NCBI RefSeq assembly: GCF_002743335.1
Contig: NZ_PDZB01000004.1
Coordinates: 1-64,000 of the forward strand
DNA length: 64,000 bases
From: Sporosarcina sp. P32b
GTDB lineage: Bacteria > Bacillota > Bacilli > Bacillales_A > Planococcaceae
Direction: 5' to 3'
Below are positions 52,186 to 61,606 of this stretch, piece by piece. Numbering within the stretch: the stretch's first letter is position 1; each line of letters begins with the position of its first letter. The notes below the pieces were generated by a model. That model was not told the DNA's origin. It worked only from the letters and a program-made list of their open reading frames with translations, and searched no databases. The position numbers and the translations under genes were made by a program.

Positions 52186-53400
52186 TCATTGCACAACTTC
52201 CCGAGCAACTTGTTTTATAATTTCCGCAATCACCTGGCAATCCTCCACTGTAAATGTGAGTGGCAATCGGAAGTCGCAAAGGAAATCCAGAATTTTCGCA
52301 GTGGTTAGTAGATCTCCACCTTCAGATAAGTACTGCCAGCTTTCATGTCGACTTGTAAATCCTTTTGGCTCAAAATTACCGAACCACTTAATTTCGACTC
52401 CACGCTCCGCACACGTATCAATGAATTGCTCCATCTGTTCCTTTGTCGCATCGAGTAATGTAAATTGGAACGAAGATGCAATATATTGCTCTTTTTCTAC
52501 ACGAATCGGGATATATATATGTAGCGCCCCACGTAATATCTCTTCTATTGCATGATATCGTTCATTCCATCGCTTTCCTTGCTTATCAAGTTGAGGTAGT
52601 TGTGAACGTATTAAAACCGCCACTAAATTGGACATACGCAGACTGAAATTCGGTATTACCTTTTTATAACGTTCAAATACTTCCATTGATGGTCTGGCCT
52701 TATGTTTTTCATACAACATATATGATCCTGAATATAGAATAGCCTTTGCGGCAACGTCCTCATCGTCCGTAACGAGCAAACCACCTTCGCCCGAATTGAG
52801 GTGCTTATATGTCTGAGTGGAGAAACATCCAGCCGCACCGAAACTTCCGGTGTGTTTGCTGTTCCACTTTGCACCCATCGTGTGAGCACAATCCTCAATT
52901 AACGTTATATTATAACGCTCGCAAATCTCCACAACACAATCCATATCGACAATATGACCTCTCATATGTGATAACAGTAAATAGGATGCTCCTGACGCTT
53001 CTGCTTTTTGTTCCAGATCATCTAAATCTATCAAATAGTCTTCAGTGATTTCTACAAATACCGGCTGCGCTTCTGCATTTTTAATAGCCCCAGGTACGGG
53101 AGCTAATGTAAATGCATTACACAGCACTTTATCTCCAGGTTGCACACCGACACTCTTTAGTGCTACATAGATGGAGCTACCGCACGAGTTGAATGTAGCA
53201 CAGTAAGAAGTACCGATATAATCCGCAAATTCTTGTTCTAATATGCTCGTTTCAGCAACTTCATCTCCCTCTGTATTATAGCGATGAAGCTTTCCTGTCA
53301 GCATAAGTTCTGTCGCCCGCTTAATCCCCTCAGGGGGGATTGGCTCCTGACGGGTAAATGTTTTTTTGAACATCAGTACTTCTTTTGATTGTTCACTCAT
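52186..53400 (-). CDS. DegT/DnrJ/EryC1/StrS-family aminotransferase
   Basis: A 404-residue PLP enzyme: substrate/cofactor region TFNSCGSSIYVAL near residue 65, cofactor Asp in LIEDCAHTMGA near 160, and Schiff-base Lys in STQTYKHLNSGEGG near 190. Family members usually aminate sugars, but here there are no sugar genes; the neighbours are amino acid enzymes, so an amino-acid- or amino-alcohol-related transamination is more likely. The start at 53400 follows GGGAGGG. Last gene of the operon. Confidence 0.85.
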   Translation of the reverse strand: MSEQSKEVLMFKKTFTRQEPIPPEGIKRATELMLTGKLHRYNTEGDEVAETSILEQEFADYIGTSYCATFNSCGSSIYVALKSVGVQPGDKVLCNAFTLAPVPGAIKNAEAQPVFVEITEDYLIDLDDLEQKAEASGASYLLLSHMRGHIVDMDCVVEICERYNITLIEDCAHTMGAKWNSKHTGSFGAAGCFSTQTYKHLNSGEGGLLVTDDEDVAAKAILYSGSYMLYEKHKARPSMEVFERYKKVIPNFSLRMSNLVAVLIRSQLPQLDKQGKRWNERYHAIEEILRGALHIYIPIRVEKEQYIASSFQFTLLDATKEQMEQFIDTCAERGVEIKWFGNFEPKGFTSRHESWQYLSEGGDLLTTAKILDFLCDFRLPLTFTVEDCQVIAEIIKQVAREVVQ

Positions 53401-53429
53401 CGCGTACCCTCCCAATTTCATTCAACCTA

Positions 53430-54698
53430 TCAAAACTTTTTTAAACGTACTTCTGCTGTTACAGCGTGTCCGACCATTCCTTCATAACGACATTGTCCTG
53501 CTATAATGGGAGCAATTTTTTTGCTCGCTTCCGGTGTACACTTTTGATACGTGACGGTCTTGAGGAACTTCCCTACCCATAGACCACCAGTGTAACGCGC
53601 TGCCTGTTCAGTAGGAAGGATATGATTCGTTCCAATTCCTTTATCTCCATAAGTAACCGTTGTCTCTTCACCCAGGAACAAAGAGCCGTAGTTTTTTAAG
53701 TTCTTCAAATAGAAATCCAAATCTGCAGTCTGTATTTGTACATGCTCGATTGCATATTCATCTGCTACCTTAACTGCCTCTTCCTTATCTGCTACTAAAA
53801 TAATTTCACCATTTTGTTCCCAAGAAGCCAATGCTACTTCTGCTGTATCCAGAACAGCAATTTGTTTCCGCATTTCCTCTTGTACGTCTTCAGCTAATTT
53901 ACGGGAAGTCGTGATTAAAATTGTTACCGCACGATAGTCATGCTCGCACTGTCCCCATACATCGGCAGCAACTAGAACTGGATCTGCTGTTTCGTCTGCA
54001 ATAATCAAGTTTTCACTCGGTCCTGCAATCTGATCGATCCCAACTCTTCCGAATACTTGACGCTTAGCTTCCGCTACAAATGCATTACCCGGTCCTACAA
54101 TGAAATCTACTGGCTTGACATCTTCAATTCCGTACGCCATTGTTCCAATTGCTTGAATACCACCAAGCGAATAGATTTCATCTGCTCCCGCTAAATGCAT
54201 TGCATACAAGACACCTGGATGAATACCTTCTCCATTTTTCATAGTAGGTGAACAAGCTATTACACGTTCTACTCCAGCTACTTTCGGAGGAATCACACTC
54301 ATTTGAACAGAAGAGACAATTGGATAGCGTCCCCCCGGAACATAAGCCCCTACATTGGAAATTGGAATTAGTTTTTGCCCAAGAATCACACCTGGTTGCA
54401 TCTCCTTTTCAAACTCAGATAGAGTTGCCAGCTGAGCTTCCGCAAATGCACGTACTTGCGTTTGGCAATATTGAGTGTCATATTTTACGGTTTCAGGTAC
54501 CATTTTTATGGCTTTTTCGATTTCTTCCTGTGTAACGCGGAAACTTTGTGGATCCCAATTATCAAATTTACGGGACAATTCACGTACCGCAACTTCACCT
54601 CGAGTACGGATTTCTTTTAGGCTGCCTTTTACGATTTCGGCAATACCACCAGTATCCTCTTCCAGCTTGTTTAAACTCTTTTTAATATACTCTGCCAT
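53430..54698 (-). CDS. Histidinol dehydrogenase-family alcohol dehydrogenase
   Basis: A 422-residue HisD-fold enzyme: NVGAYVPGGRYP near residue 114, VGPGNAFVAEAKRQVFG near 202, GPSENLIIADE near 228, EHVQIQ near 318 (catalytic Glu-His region) and GTNHILPT near 358. Not in a his operon, so a paralogue acting on another alcohol; relatives include sulfopropanediol 3-dehydrogenase (HpsN). It would oxidise a hydroxyl to a carboxylate in two NAD steps. AGGAGTG precedes the ATG. In an operon with an APC permease and an aminotransferase. Confidence 0.85.
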   Translation of the reverse strand: MAEYIKKSLNKLEEDTGGIAEIVKGSLKEIRTRGEVAVRELSRKFDNWDPQSFRVTQEEIEKAIKMVPETVKYDTQYCQTQVRAFAEAQLATLSEFEKEMQPGVILGQKLIPISNVGAYVPGGRYPIVSSVQMSVIPPKVAGVERVIACSPTMKNGEGIHPGVLYAMHLAGADEIYSLGGIQAIGTMAYGIEDVKPVDFIVGPGNAFVAEAKRQVFGRVGIDQIAGPSENLIIADETADPVLVAADVWGQCEHDYRAVTILITTSRKLAEDVQEEMRKQIAVLDTAEVALASWEQNGEIILVADKEEAVKVADEYAIEHVQIQTADLDFYLKNLKNYGSLFLGEETTVTYGDKGIGTNHILPTEQAARYTGGLWVGKFLKTVTYQKCTPEASKKIAPIIAGQCRYEGMVGHAVTAEVRLKKF

Positions 54699-54734
54699 CT
54701 CGCCACACTCCTAATCTTCTTTAAAATGTATATT

Positions 54735-56216
54735 TTATACTTGTGTACTCGTTTGTCCTTGCACTTCTTCTGCATTTCTATGTCGAAAATTATCATTAGT
54801 TAATGTTTTTGATAGTTCTTCCCCTAATATAAATACATCCAACTCTTCTTTTGGAATTGCATTATACTGCTTACCGTTTAACATATAGAACACGGCACCA
54901 ATCAAGATCCATACGATCATCGCAATCAAAGAAGGCATGGCTAAAAGTGCTGGAGAGCCCGGGATAAATAATAATCCCAAGAATATTAAACTAATTACTG
55001 CACCAGATAGCGAAATGATCTTTCGGAATGCACTTACTTTCCAGTCAAAAAACCTATACGCTGATGCACAGGTATATAAATAGGCAATAGCGACGCCTGT
55101 GGCTGTCATGTCGACTATCCATAATAATGCCGGTCTACCGAACCAAGGAGTTATAAAGCAAACAACGACCGCTGTAATAATCCCGACATATGGTGTACGA
55201 TACTTTGGATGAATCTTTGTAAAGGCCTGAGGTAAAATACGTGCACGCCCCATAGCCAGAAGCATTCGGCTGGAAGAAACTAAGAAACCATTTATTCCTG
55301 TAAAGATCCCCATGCATAAAGCAACTGTCAAAATTGTCATTCCTAGGTTACCAAATAAGCTTTTTACTACGTTCCCCGTTCCCCATGCAGGTGTTCCTGC
55401 TACAAGTCCTTGCCAAGGAGTTGCCATCGCTGTTGCATAAACCATGACAGAATAGACAATACCTCCAGCACCTAAAGCCAGTATCATCAATTTAAAAGCG
55501 CGCTTTGACGAAAAGTTGAACTCCTCTGAGGATTGCGCAATATTGTTAAATCCTGAATATAGAAACGGTGCAGTAGCAACAATTACTAAAATAGAAGATA
55601 AACCACCAATCTCCATATTAAATGCCGGACGCAAGTTAGCAAATGCAGTATCTGGATGAAATGTCATTCCTGCACCAATTGTAATAGCTAAGATAAATAG
55701 AACCGCACTGAATATAAATTGCATTCTTCCCGTCAAGCTGATTCCTCTGATATTAGCAATACCAAAGATAACAAGAGCAGCTGTAGCTATAACAATTTGG
55801 CTGATATATACATCCCATCCTGCAATCGTATACATATATCCGATCTCAACAACTTGCGGATACAAAAACTTAAATAATACTATGATTGCCGAAGCATTCA
55901 GTGCAACTGAAGTAACATACGATAATGTTACAAACCATCCGCATATATATGCATGAATCCTGCCAAATCCAAGATATGTAAAGACAAATTCTCCTCCTGA
56001 AACAGGGAACTTCTCTACCATGTATCCATAACTTACAGCTATCACCATTACCAATAATGCGCCAATTAGTATACCCAAAATAACGCCTATAGGACCTGCT
56101 TGCCCCATCCAATCTGTCGGCAGCACGAACGCACCCCAACCTATCGCAGAACCAAATGCAATGGCAACGACCCAATGTGGTTTTAATGCTTTAGATAACT
56201 CAGTTCTTTTTTCCAT
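54735..56216 (-). CDS. APC-family amino acid permease
   Basis: A 493-residue protein with about twelve hydrophobic segments and the APC helix-1 pattern AFGSAIGWGAFVLPTDWMGQAGP near residue 17. It imports an amino acid or amine, probably the substrate of this operon. GGAGTGAG precedes the ATG. A cre site lies 37-51 bases upstream, so its expression, and that of the two downstream genes, is likely repressed on preferred carbon sources. Confidence 0.88.
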   Translation of the reverse strand: MEKRTELSKALKPHWVVAIAFGSAIGWGAFVLPTDWMGQAGPIGVILGILIGALLVMVIAVSYGYMVEKFPVSGGEFVFTYLGFGRIHAYICGWFVTLSYVTSVALNASAIIVLFKFLYPQVVEIGYMYTIAGWDVYISQIVIATAALVIFGIANIRGISLTGRMQFIFSAVLFILAITIGAGMTFHPDTAFANLRPAFNMEIGGLSSILVIVATAPFLYSGFNNIAQSSEEFNFSSKRAFKLMILALGAGGIVYSVMVYATAMATPWQGLVAGTPAWGTGNVVKSLFGNLGMTILTVALCMGIFTGINGFLVSSSRMLLAMGRARILPQAFTKIHPKYRTPYVGIITAVVVCFITPWFGRPALLWIVDMTATGVAIAYLYTCASAYRFFDWKVSAFRKIISLSGAVISLIFLGLLFIPGSPALLAMPSLIAMIVWILIGAVFYMLNGKQYNAIPKEELDVFILGEELSKTLTNDNFRHRNAEEVQGQTSTQV

Positions 56217-56252
56217 CTATCTCACTCCCGTGCTTTAGACTTTTGTACATTT

Positions 56253-56267
56253 TGGCAGCGCTTTCAT
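56253..56267 (-). promoter_or_regulatory. cre (CcpA) site upstream of the APC permease
   Basis: On the minus strand ATGAAAGCGCTGCCA fits WTGNAANCGNWNNCW at every position. It overlaps the region where the permease promoter or leader should lie. Confidence 0.65.
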
Positions 56268-56333
56268 TTTGTGTTTTTACTAAGTGGTACACAATAACTT
56301 ATCCAAGCCTATCGTGTACCGAATAGTTTCATT

Positions 56334-57548
56334 TCATCTAATGATTTTCTCGTCTTTTTGCAAAATTGGAGCATCTACTTCAATTGTGTCTGGGTATTTA
56401 ATCCCTGCACCCGTGTTAAGAACTACTACCTCGTCGTTCTCTTTGATCCAACCGTCCTTACGAAGTTTTCTAGCTGCTGCGAATGCCGCTGCCCCTTCTG
56501 GACAAACGAAAGCACCTTCACTAGATGCGACTAATTTCAATTCTGCCAACAGCGTTTCATCATCGATTGCGATAGCACAGCCATTTGTTTCTTTAATGCC
56601 ATCAAGGATCAGGAAGTCACCTAACGCTTTTGCAACGTTGATTCCAAATGCTACAGTGGAAGCATTCTCCCAAGGTTCTGCATGTGTCTTACCTTCTTCC
56701 CACGCTTTAACAATCGGTGCACAACCTGTTGACTGCACCGCTACAAGGCGAGGCATTTTATCTTCTGAAATCCAGCCAAGTTCCTGTAGTTCTCGAAGTG
56801 CTTTATAAATACCAATTAAACCCACGCCTCCACCCGTTGGATACAGAATAACGTCTGGAACCTTCCAACCAAACTGCTCTGCAATTTCTAGTCCCATCGT
56901 TTTCTTTCCTTCAATACGGTAAGGCTCTTTCAATGTGGAAGCGTCAAATAGATCATAGTCTTTTACTGCCTGTCCTACGATTTTCCCCGCATCACCAATC
57001 AGGCCGTTTACAAGGTACAAATCAGCTCCTGCTGCTACACATTCCTTACGTGTAATTTCTGGTGCGTCTATTGGCATAACTATGGTTGCAGTAATATCTG
57101 CTTGTGCACTATACAGTGACCAAGCTGCACCTGCGTTTCCGTTTGTTGGCATAGCTAATTCTTTGATGCCTAATTCTTTTGCTTTGGAAACACCTACTGC
57201 GGCTCCTCTAGACTTGAATGAACCAGAAGGAATCATTCCTTCATCTTTCATATAGAGATTTGCAATCCCCATATCTTTTCCTGCTTTCTTCAAATGTAGC
57301 ATAGGTGTCATACCTTCTCCGAGCGTCACGACATTCTCTTCATTTTTGACTGGAAGCAACTCATGATAGCGCCATAGATCTGGTTTGCGACCTGCAAGTT
57401 TTTCTTTCTTGAAGCTTTCCTTCAGTTCATCCATCTTGTAAGCGACCAATAAAGGCCCTCCACATTCGCATAGTTGAACGATTACATCTACATCATAAGT
57501 ATTTTCACATTTCGGACAGTGTAAGTGTGATACGTAGCTATAAGTCAT
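56334..57548 (-). CDS. Threonine synthase-like PLP enzyme
   Basis: A 404-residue fold-type II PLP enzyme. An N-terminal zinc ribbon (CPKC near residue 11, CECGG near 28) is followed by the catalytic domain with PLP Lys in PSGSFKSRGA near 111 and phosphate loop YPTGGGVGLIG near 235. By sequence a threonine synthase, but it stands alone without hom or thrB beside RidA and a permease, so it may run elimination on another hydroxy- or phospho-amino acid. AGGAGG precedes the ATG. Confidence 0.85.
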   Translation of the reverse strand: MTYSYVSHLHCPKCENTYDVDVIVQLCECGGPLLVAYKMDELKESFKKEKLAGRKPDLWRYHELLPVKNEENVVTLGEGMTPMLHLKKAGKDMGIANLYMKDEGMIPSGSFKSRGAAVGVSKAKELGIKELAMPTNGNAGAAWSLYSAQADITATIVMPIDAPEITRKECVAAGADLYLVNGLIGDAGKIVGQAVKDYDLFDASTLKEPYRIEGKKTMGLEIAEQFGWKVPDVILYPTGGGVGLIGIYKALRELQELGWISEDKMPRLVAVQSTGCAPIVKAWEEGKTHAEPWENASTVAFGINVAKALGDFLILDGIKETNGCAIAIDDETLLAELKLVASSEGAFVCPEGAAAFAAARKLRKDGWIKENDEVVVLNTGAGIKYPDTIEVDAPILQKDEKIIR

Positions 57549-57580
57549 ATTATTTCCTCCTAGTAATTGTTTTTATATGC

Positions 57581-57955
57581 TCAACGAATTGCAATAGATT
57601 CAATTTCAATCAGAGCACCTTTAGGCAATTCTTTTACACCGACCATGGCTCTTGCAGGTTTACTATCTCCAAAGAACTTTGCGTATACTTCATTGACTTG
57701 AGCTGCTTCTGTTAGTGATGTCATGAAAATTGTGTTTTTCACGACGCTTGCTAATGACAAATCAGCTGCCTTCAAGATAGCTTCAATGTTTTTTAAGGAC
57801 TGTTCTGCTTGCTCTACTACTGTTAAACTCATTTCATTTGTTTCAGGATTAATTGGTAATTGACCCGATACATAAATGATGTTTTCCTTCTCAACTGCTT
57901 GAGAATAAGCTCCTACTGCGGCTGGGACGTGATCACTGTGAATTTTCTTGAACAA
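57581..57955 (-). CDS. ridA: RidA (YjgF) family imine/enamine deaminase
   Basis: A 124-residue RidA protein: N-terminal HSDHVPAAVGAYSQAVE, central ENIIYVSGQLPINPET and the conserved Arg in KPARAMVGVKELP near residue 105. It hydrolyses reactive enamines and imines released by PLP enzymes. TTG start after TAGGAG. Placed between the regulator and the threonine-synthase-like enzyme, which fits detoxification of that enzyme's product. Confidence 0.9.
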   Translation of the reverse strand: MFKKIHSDHVPAAVGAYSQAVEKENIIYVSGQLPINPETNEMSLTVVEQAEQSLKNIEAILKAADLSLASVVKNTIFMTSLTEAAQVNEVYAKFFGDSKPARAMVGVKELPKGALIEIESIAIR

Positions 57956-57967
57956 TTAAACCAACTC

Positions 57968-58618
57968 CTATTTAGAATTAAAACTGGCATCAGTACGTAC
58001 CTTTTGCAAATAGTTGTATATAGTAAATTTGGAAACACCTAATACACTTGCTGCATATTCAGTAGCACCTTTTATTAAAAACGCTCCTTTTGCTTCAAGC
58101 TCACGAATCACTTCGACTTTTTCATCTGTTTCCAATAAAGCAGGAGGTTTATAATACTTGTCTAGTGCTTGTTGCGTCATTGAATGAATGACTTCATGTA
58201 CATCTTTATGGAAACTCTCTTTCTGTTGCTTATCTTCTTCAAACGTTATGAAGTCTTTAAGTACACCTTCCATTTGCATCATATTGCTAATATCAAAGTT
58301 GATGCAAAGTGCGCCCAACACCTCGCCCTTTTGATTCTTCAAGAAAACTGTAGACGATTTCATCACTGAACCTTTTTGCGATACCGTCTTATAGTTTGCA
58401 TAGTCGGTCACTACATTTTTCTGTAGCTGTTCCAGAACTAAGTCCGTTATTGGCGAACCTATACTTCTTCCTGTCACTGTCCCCGACAGATGAATTAAAG
58501 AACTTTCCAGGCTGCTAAAGTCATGCACGGCGACTTCACAATTCACGCCGAACATCTCCACCAAAATATTTGCTGTACGAATAGCATGGTCAAATATTAA
58601 AGCGCTTTCATTATCCAT
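57968..58618 (-). CDS. DauR/YheO-like transcriptional regulator
   Basis: A 216-residue protein with an N-terminal PAS-like YheO domain (about 10-125; CEVAVHDFSSLESSLIHLSG, LGALCINFDIS) and a C-terminal HTH_22 (ASVLGVSKFTIYNYLQKVRTD near 188). Relatives such as DauR control D-amino-acid catabolism. AATGAGGAG precedes the ATG. It heads the co-directional operon and probably controls it. Confidence 0.85.
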   Translation of the reverse strand: MDNESALIFDHAIRTANILVEMFGVNCEVAVHDFSSLESSLIHLSGTVTGRSIGSPITDLVLEQLQKNVVTDYANYKTVSQKGSVMKSSTVFLKNQKGEVLGALCINFDISNMMQMEGVLKDFITFEEDKQQKESFHKDVHEVIHSMTQQALDKYYKPPALLETDEKVEVIRELEAKGAFLIKGATEYAASVLGVSKFTIYNYLQKVRTDASFNSK

Positions 58619-58928
58619 AAAAACTCCTCATTTCATTAGTTGTTTAAATTCACTTTCAATTCAAATAACTTAAGATTTATATTATCAGTAATTATTTCAA
58701 TTGCAACATTATTTTAATACATACAATATTTTTGTAATTAAAATATTTGTATAAGCATTGTTTCTACTGCTCTTTATGTAAAAAGTCTAACTAAAATACA
58801 GTTCTTTTGTACTAACCGTCAAATTCATTTATTTCCTTTGACCTAAAAGTATTTACTCATTGCCTCAGTCGACAAAGACTGAATGTCGTATACTAAATAT
58901 ATAATTACATGGAAGGATGGGGTTCTTA
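58619..58928. other. AT-rich divergent promoter region
   Basis: This gap of about 310 bases lies between the DauR-like regulator and the MOSC gene and is very AT-rich with several direct ATTT/TAAT runs. I see no small gene, no RNA structure and no clear operator, only probable divergent promoters. Confidence 0.4.
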
Positions 58929-59588
58929 TTGAATATTGAGCCGTCACTGCAAATGCTTTCTATTGGGATGCCACGCACATTACAATCTGCTAATGGCGGA
59001 GAATTTTCAAGCGCTATTTGTAAACAGTCTGCCGAAGAAACATTTCTTTCTGTAGATGGTTTTCAAGGGGACGGAATTGCGGACACAAAGCATCATGGAG
59101 GTCCTGATCGAGCGGTTTGTATCTATCCTGGAGAGCACTATGCCTTCTGGGAAAAAGAGTTCTCCTGTACGTTACCGACTTCCACGTTCGGAGAAAATCT
59201 GACAGTAAACGGAATGCTCGAGACAGATATATGCATTGGAGATATGTTTGCAGTAGGAGATGCAGTGATTCAAGTCGCGCAAGGTCGAGTACCTTGCAGC
59301 ACTATTAGTAAGCGCACCGGCTTGCCTAGTCTGATGAAAGGAATGGTCAACACCGGATTCACAGGTTTTTTATGCCGTGTGGTTAAAGAAGGAGTTGTTC
59401 GTTCAGATTCTCCGATTACTTTGCTTCAACAGGATCCAAAGCAAGTTTCCATTCTATATGCAAATGAAGTGTATTTTCAGCGTCCTAAAGATTTGAAAGG
59501 TTTGAAACGAATATTGGAAGTCGAAGCACTAGCTGAAGAATGGCGGGATATGCTGACGAAACGGCTAGATAAGCTCGAGAATATCTAA
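58929..59588 (+). CDS. MOSC-domain protein (YiiM-like)
   Basis: About 219 residues with a MOSC domain: GIADTKHHGGPDRAVCIYPGEHY near residue 50, TFGENLTVNG near 85, and the conserved Cys in RVPCSTISKRTG near 124, which ligates molybdenum cofactor in relatives. It probably handles a Moco-linked reduction such as N-hydroxylated compounds. TTG at 58929 with GGATGGGG ahead is preferred; an ATG at 58917 abuts AAGG. Confidence 0.82.
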   Translation: MNIEPSLQMLSIGMPRTLQSANGGEFSSAICKQSAEETFLSVDGFQGDGIADTKHHGGPDRAVCIYPGEHYAFWEKEFSCTLPTSTFGENLTVNGMLETDICIGDMFAVGDAVIQVAQGRVPCSTISKRTGLPSLMKGMVNTGFTGFLCRVVKEGVVRSDSPITLLQQDPKQVSILYANEVYFQRPKDLKGLKRILEVEALAEEWRDMLTKRLDKLENI

Positions 59589-59591
59589 AAA

Positions 59592-59638
59592 TGGAACTAA
59601 CCTACGATTATAAAAATCGTCGGTCAGTTCCTTTTTTA
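59592..59638 (+). terminator. Terminator after the MOSC gene
   Basis: GGAACT and AGTTCC enclose an inner ACGAT/ATCGT stem, followed by TTTTTT. It separates convergent genes. Confidence 0.8.
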
Positions 59639-59639
59639 T

Positions 59640-60686
59640 TCATATGAGTTGTTTCACTAATTCCCGATTTCGTTCCTTGAAGAGCTCATTATGGGAAGAT
59701 ACCATGCCATTTTCATTTGCTTCTGGATCAATATAGGTTTTGGCGCAGTTTACTGCATTCGCGGCATCCTGAAATGCCCCTGCAATTAAATGTAGTTTGC
59801 CTTTGTGGCTTAGTACATCCCCTGCTGCATACATCCCCTCTATGGAGGTAGCACTCGTGCAAGTACCTGCAATCTGCTTATGTTCCGTTAGTTCCACACC
59901 AAGTTGCTCATCGCCAATTAACGAAGTATCACGCTCGTAACCATGATTAATGATCACTTCATCCACAGCTAGTGTAGTAACCGTTCCTTCTTCATTGTGT
60001 CGTAGCTCCACCCTCTCAATTGAGCTATGATCTTCAGACGCAATGAATCGAGATATATTGGTATTAAAGTGACAATCCACACCACTCTCATAGAGTTGCC
60101 GTACTTGCGCTTCATGACCGTTCAAATTCTCTTTACGATATGTTAGGTATACTTTCTTAGCAATCGGTTGCAGTTCATTGGCCCAGTCAATCGCCGCGTT
60201 GCCACCACCTGAAATCAGGACGGTCTTCCCTTTAAAGCGCGCTAAAGATTTTACCGTATAGTTCAAATTCGACACTTCAAATCGTTCTGCACCTTCCACC
60301 TCAATCTTCTGTGGATTCAAAATACCTGTACCTGTCGCAATTATCACGGCTTTGCTGTAATGAACAGTACCCGATGAGCCGTGTAATACAAAATGCTTGT
60401 CATCTGTCTTTTCAATCTTCACAATTTTTTCATTGAGTACGACTTCTGGGTCAAAGGTTAATCCCTGAGCCACAAGCCGTTCAATTACCTGAGCTCCTGG
60501 TGCCGGGGTCATGCCGCCAATATCCCAAATCATTTTCTCCGGGTAGACATGGATCTTTCCACCAAGCTGCTGCTGATATTCAATGATCTTTGTCTTCATT
60601 TCACGCAATCCACTATAAAAAGCTGCATATAACCCCGCAGGTCCGCCGCCGATAATCGTTACGTCCAGTAGCTCATCTTGTCTCAT
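59640..60686 (-). CDS. Ferredoxin/flavodoxin-NADP+ reductase-like flavoprotein
   Basis: A 348-residue thioredoxin-reductase-like flavoprotein (YumC family) lacking the CxxC pair. The FAD motif GGGPAGLYAAFYSG lies near residue 11, NADPH motif SGGGNAAIDWA near 162, and FAD-binding YAAGDV near 285. It reduces ferredoxin, flavodoxin or ferric siderophores with NADPH. The start at 60686 follows AAAGGGAG. A Fur box lies between it and the divergent iron-siderophore ABC genes, so an iron-uptake role is likely. Confidence 0.88.
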   Translation of the reverse strand: MRQDELLDVTIIGGGPAGLYAAFYSGLREMKTKIIEYQQQLGGKIHVYPEKMIWDIGGMTPAPGAQVIERLVAQGLTFDPEVVLNEKIVKIEKTDDKHFVLHGSSGTVHYSKAVIIATGTGILNPQKIEVEGAERFEVSNLNYTVKSLARFKGKTVLISGGGNAAIDWANELQPIAKKVYLTYRKENLNGHEAQVRQLYESGVDCHFNTNISRFIASEDHSSIERVELRHNEEGTVTTLAVDEVIINHGYERDTSLIGDEQLGVELTEHKQIAGTCTSATSIEGMYAAGDVLSHKGKLHLIAGAFQDAANAVNCAKTYIDPEANENGMVSSHNELFKERNRELVKQLI

Positions 60687-60757
60687 TCCATCTTCTCCCT
60701 TTAAAATAATTATTGACATCGCTTGCATTTCAATTTATAGTTCTCATTGTAACGATA

Positions 60758-60774
60758 TTGATAATCATTATCAA
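60758..60774. promoter_or_regulatory. Fur box
   Basis: TTGATAATCATTATCAA is a perfect 17-base dyad containing the classic Fur core TGATAATNATTATCA. It lies between the divergent reductase and siderophore-ABC genes and should repress both when iron is plentiful. Confidence 0.9.
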
Positions 60775-60808
60775 TGATTACTTAGTAGGAAAGGTTTGAT
60801 TTCACAAA

Positions 60809-61603
60809 ATGGTTCGCTTGTATACAGAAAATCTACAAGTTTCATACGATGATCACCTTATTGTTAAAGGGTTATCGGTTCAAATACCTGACAAGAAAGT
60901 GACTGCCATTATCGGAGCAAACGGATGTGGCAAATCGACCTTTCTCAAAGCTGTCACACGCTTAATTCCTCATCAATCAGGAGAAGTCATATTGGATGGT
61001 GGAAATATCGTTAAACAAAGAACGAAACAGCTCGCGCAAAAGATGGCTATTCTTCCCCAGACGCAAGAAGCTGCCAGTGGTCTAACAGTTGGTGAATTGG
61101 TATCCTACGGTAGATTCCCTTACCAGAATGCATTGGGACGTTTAACACCGCATGATATGGATGTGATCAACTGGGCACTCGAAGTCACCAACACAACTGA
61201 ATTCAAATATCGTCAAGTCGATGCATTATCAGGTGGTCAGCGCCAGCGCGTTTGGATTGCGATGGCACTTGCTCAGGAAACAGATATTATCTTCCTAGAT
61301 GAGCCAACTACTTATTTGGATATGGCACACCAGTTGGAAGTACTAGAGCTGTTGCAAAAGCTCAACGAAGAGCAGCAACGCACTATCGTCATGGTGCTTC
61401 ATGACCTAAATCAGGCAGCACGTTTTGCCGATTTCATCATTGCGATGAAAGATGGAGAAATTGTACGTGCGGGTATGTGCGAGGAAGTAATACAACCAGA
61501 CATACTGCGCGAAGTATTTCGAATCGACGCGGAAATTGGAACGGATCCAAGAACGGGCAAACCGTTATGCATCACATATGATCTACTAAAAGGAGACGAA
61601 TAA
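60809..61603 (+). CDS. Iron-siderophore ABC transporter ATP-binding protein
   Basis: A 264-residue FecE/FhuC-type ATPase: Walker A GANGCGKSTF near residue 37, signature LSGGQRQRVWIAMALAQ near 140, Walker B IIFLDEPTTYLD near 163 and switch His MVLHDLNQAARFAD near 196. It powers uptake of a ferric siderophore with the following binding protein and permeases. The ATG lies 35 bases after the Fur box. Confidence 0.93.
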   Translation: MVRLYTENLQVSYDDHLIVKGLSVQIPDKKVTAIIGANGCGKSTFLKAVTRLIPHQSGEVILDGGNIVKQRTKQLAQKMAILPQTQEAASGLTVGELVSYGRFPYQNALGRLTPHDMDVINWALEVTNTTEFKYRQVDALSGGQRQRVWIAMALAQETDIIFLDEPTTYLDMAHQLEVLELLQKLNEEQQRTIVMVLHDLNQAARFADFIIAMKDGEIVRAGMCEEVIQPDILREVFRIDAEIGTDPRTGKPLCITYDLLKGDE

Positions 61604-61606
61604 CTG

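Noticed and set aside
53430..54698. Histidine biosynthesis hisD
   Set aside because: No other his genes are nearby and the neighbours are catabolic; assigned as a HisD-family paralogue.
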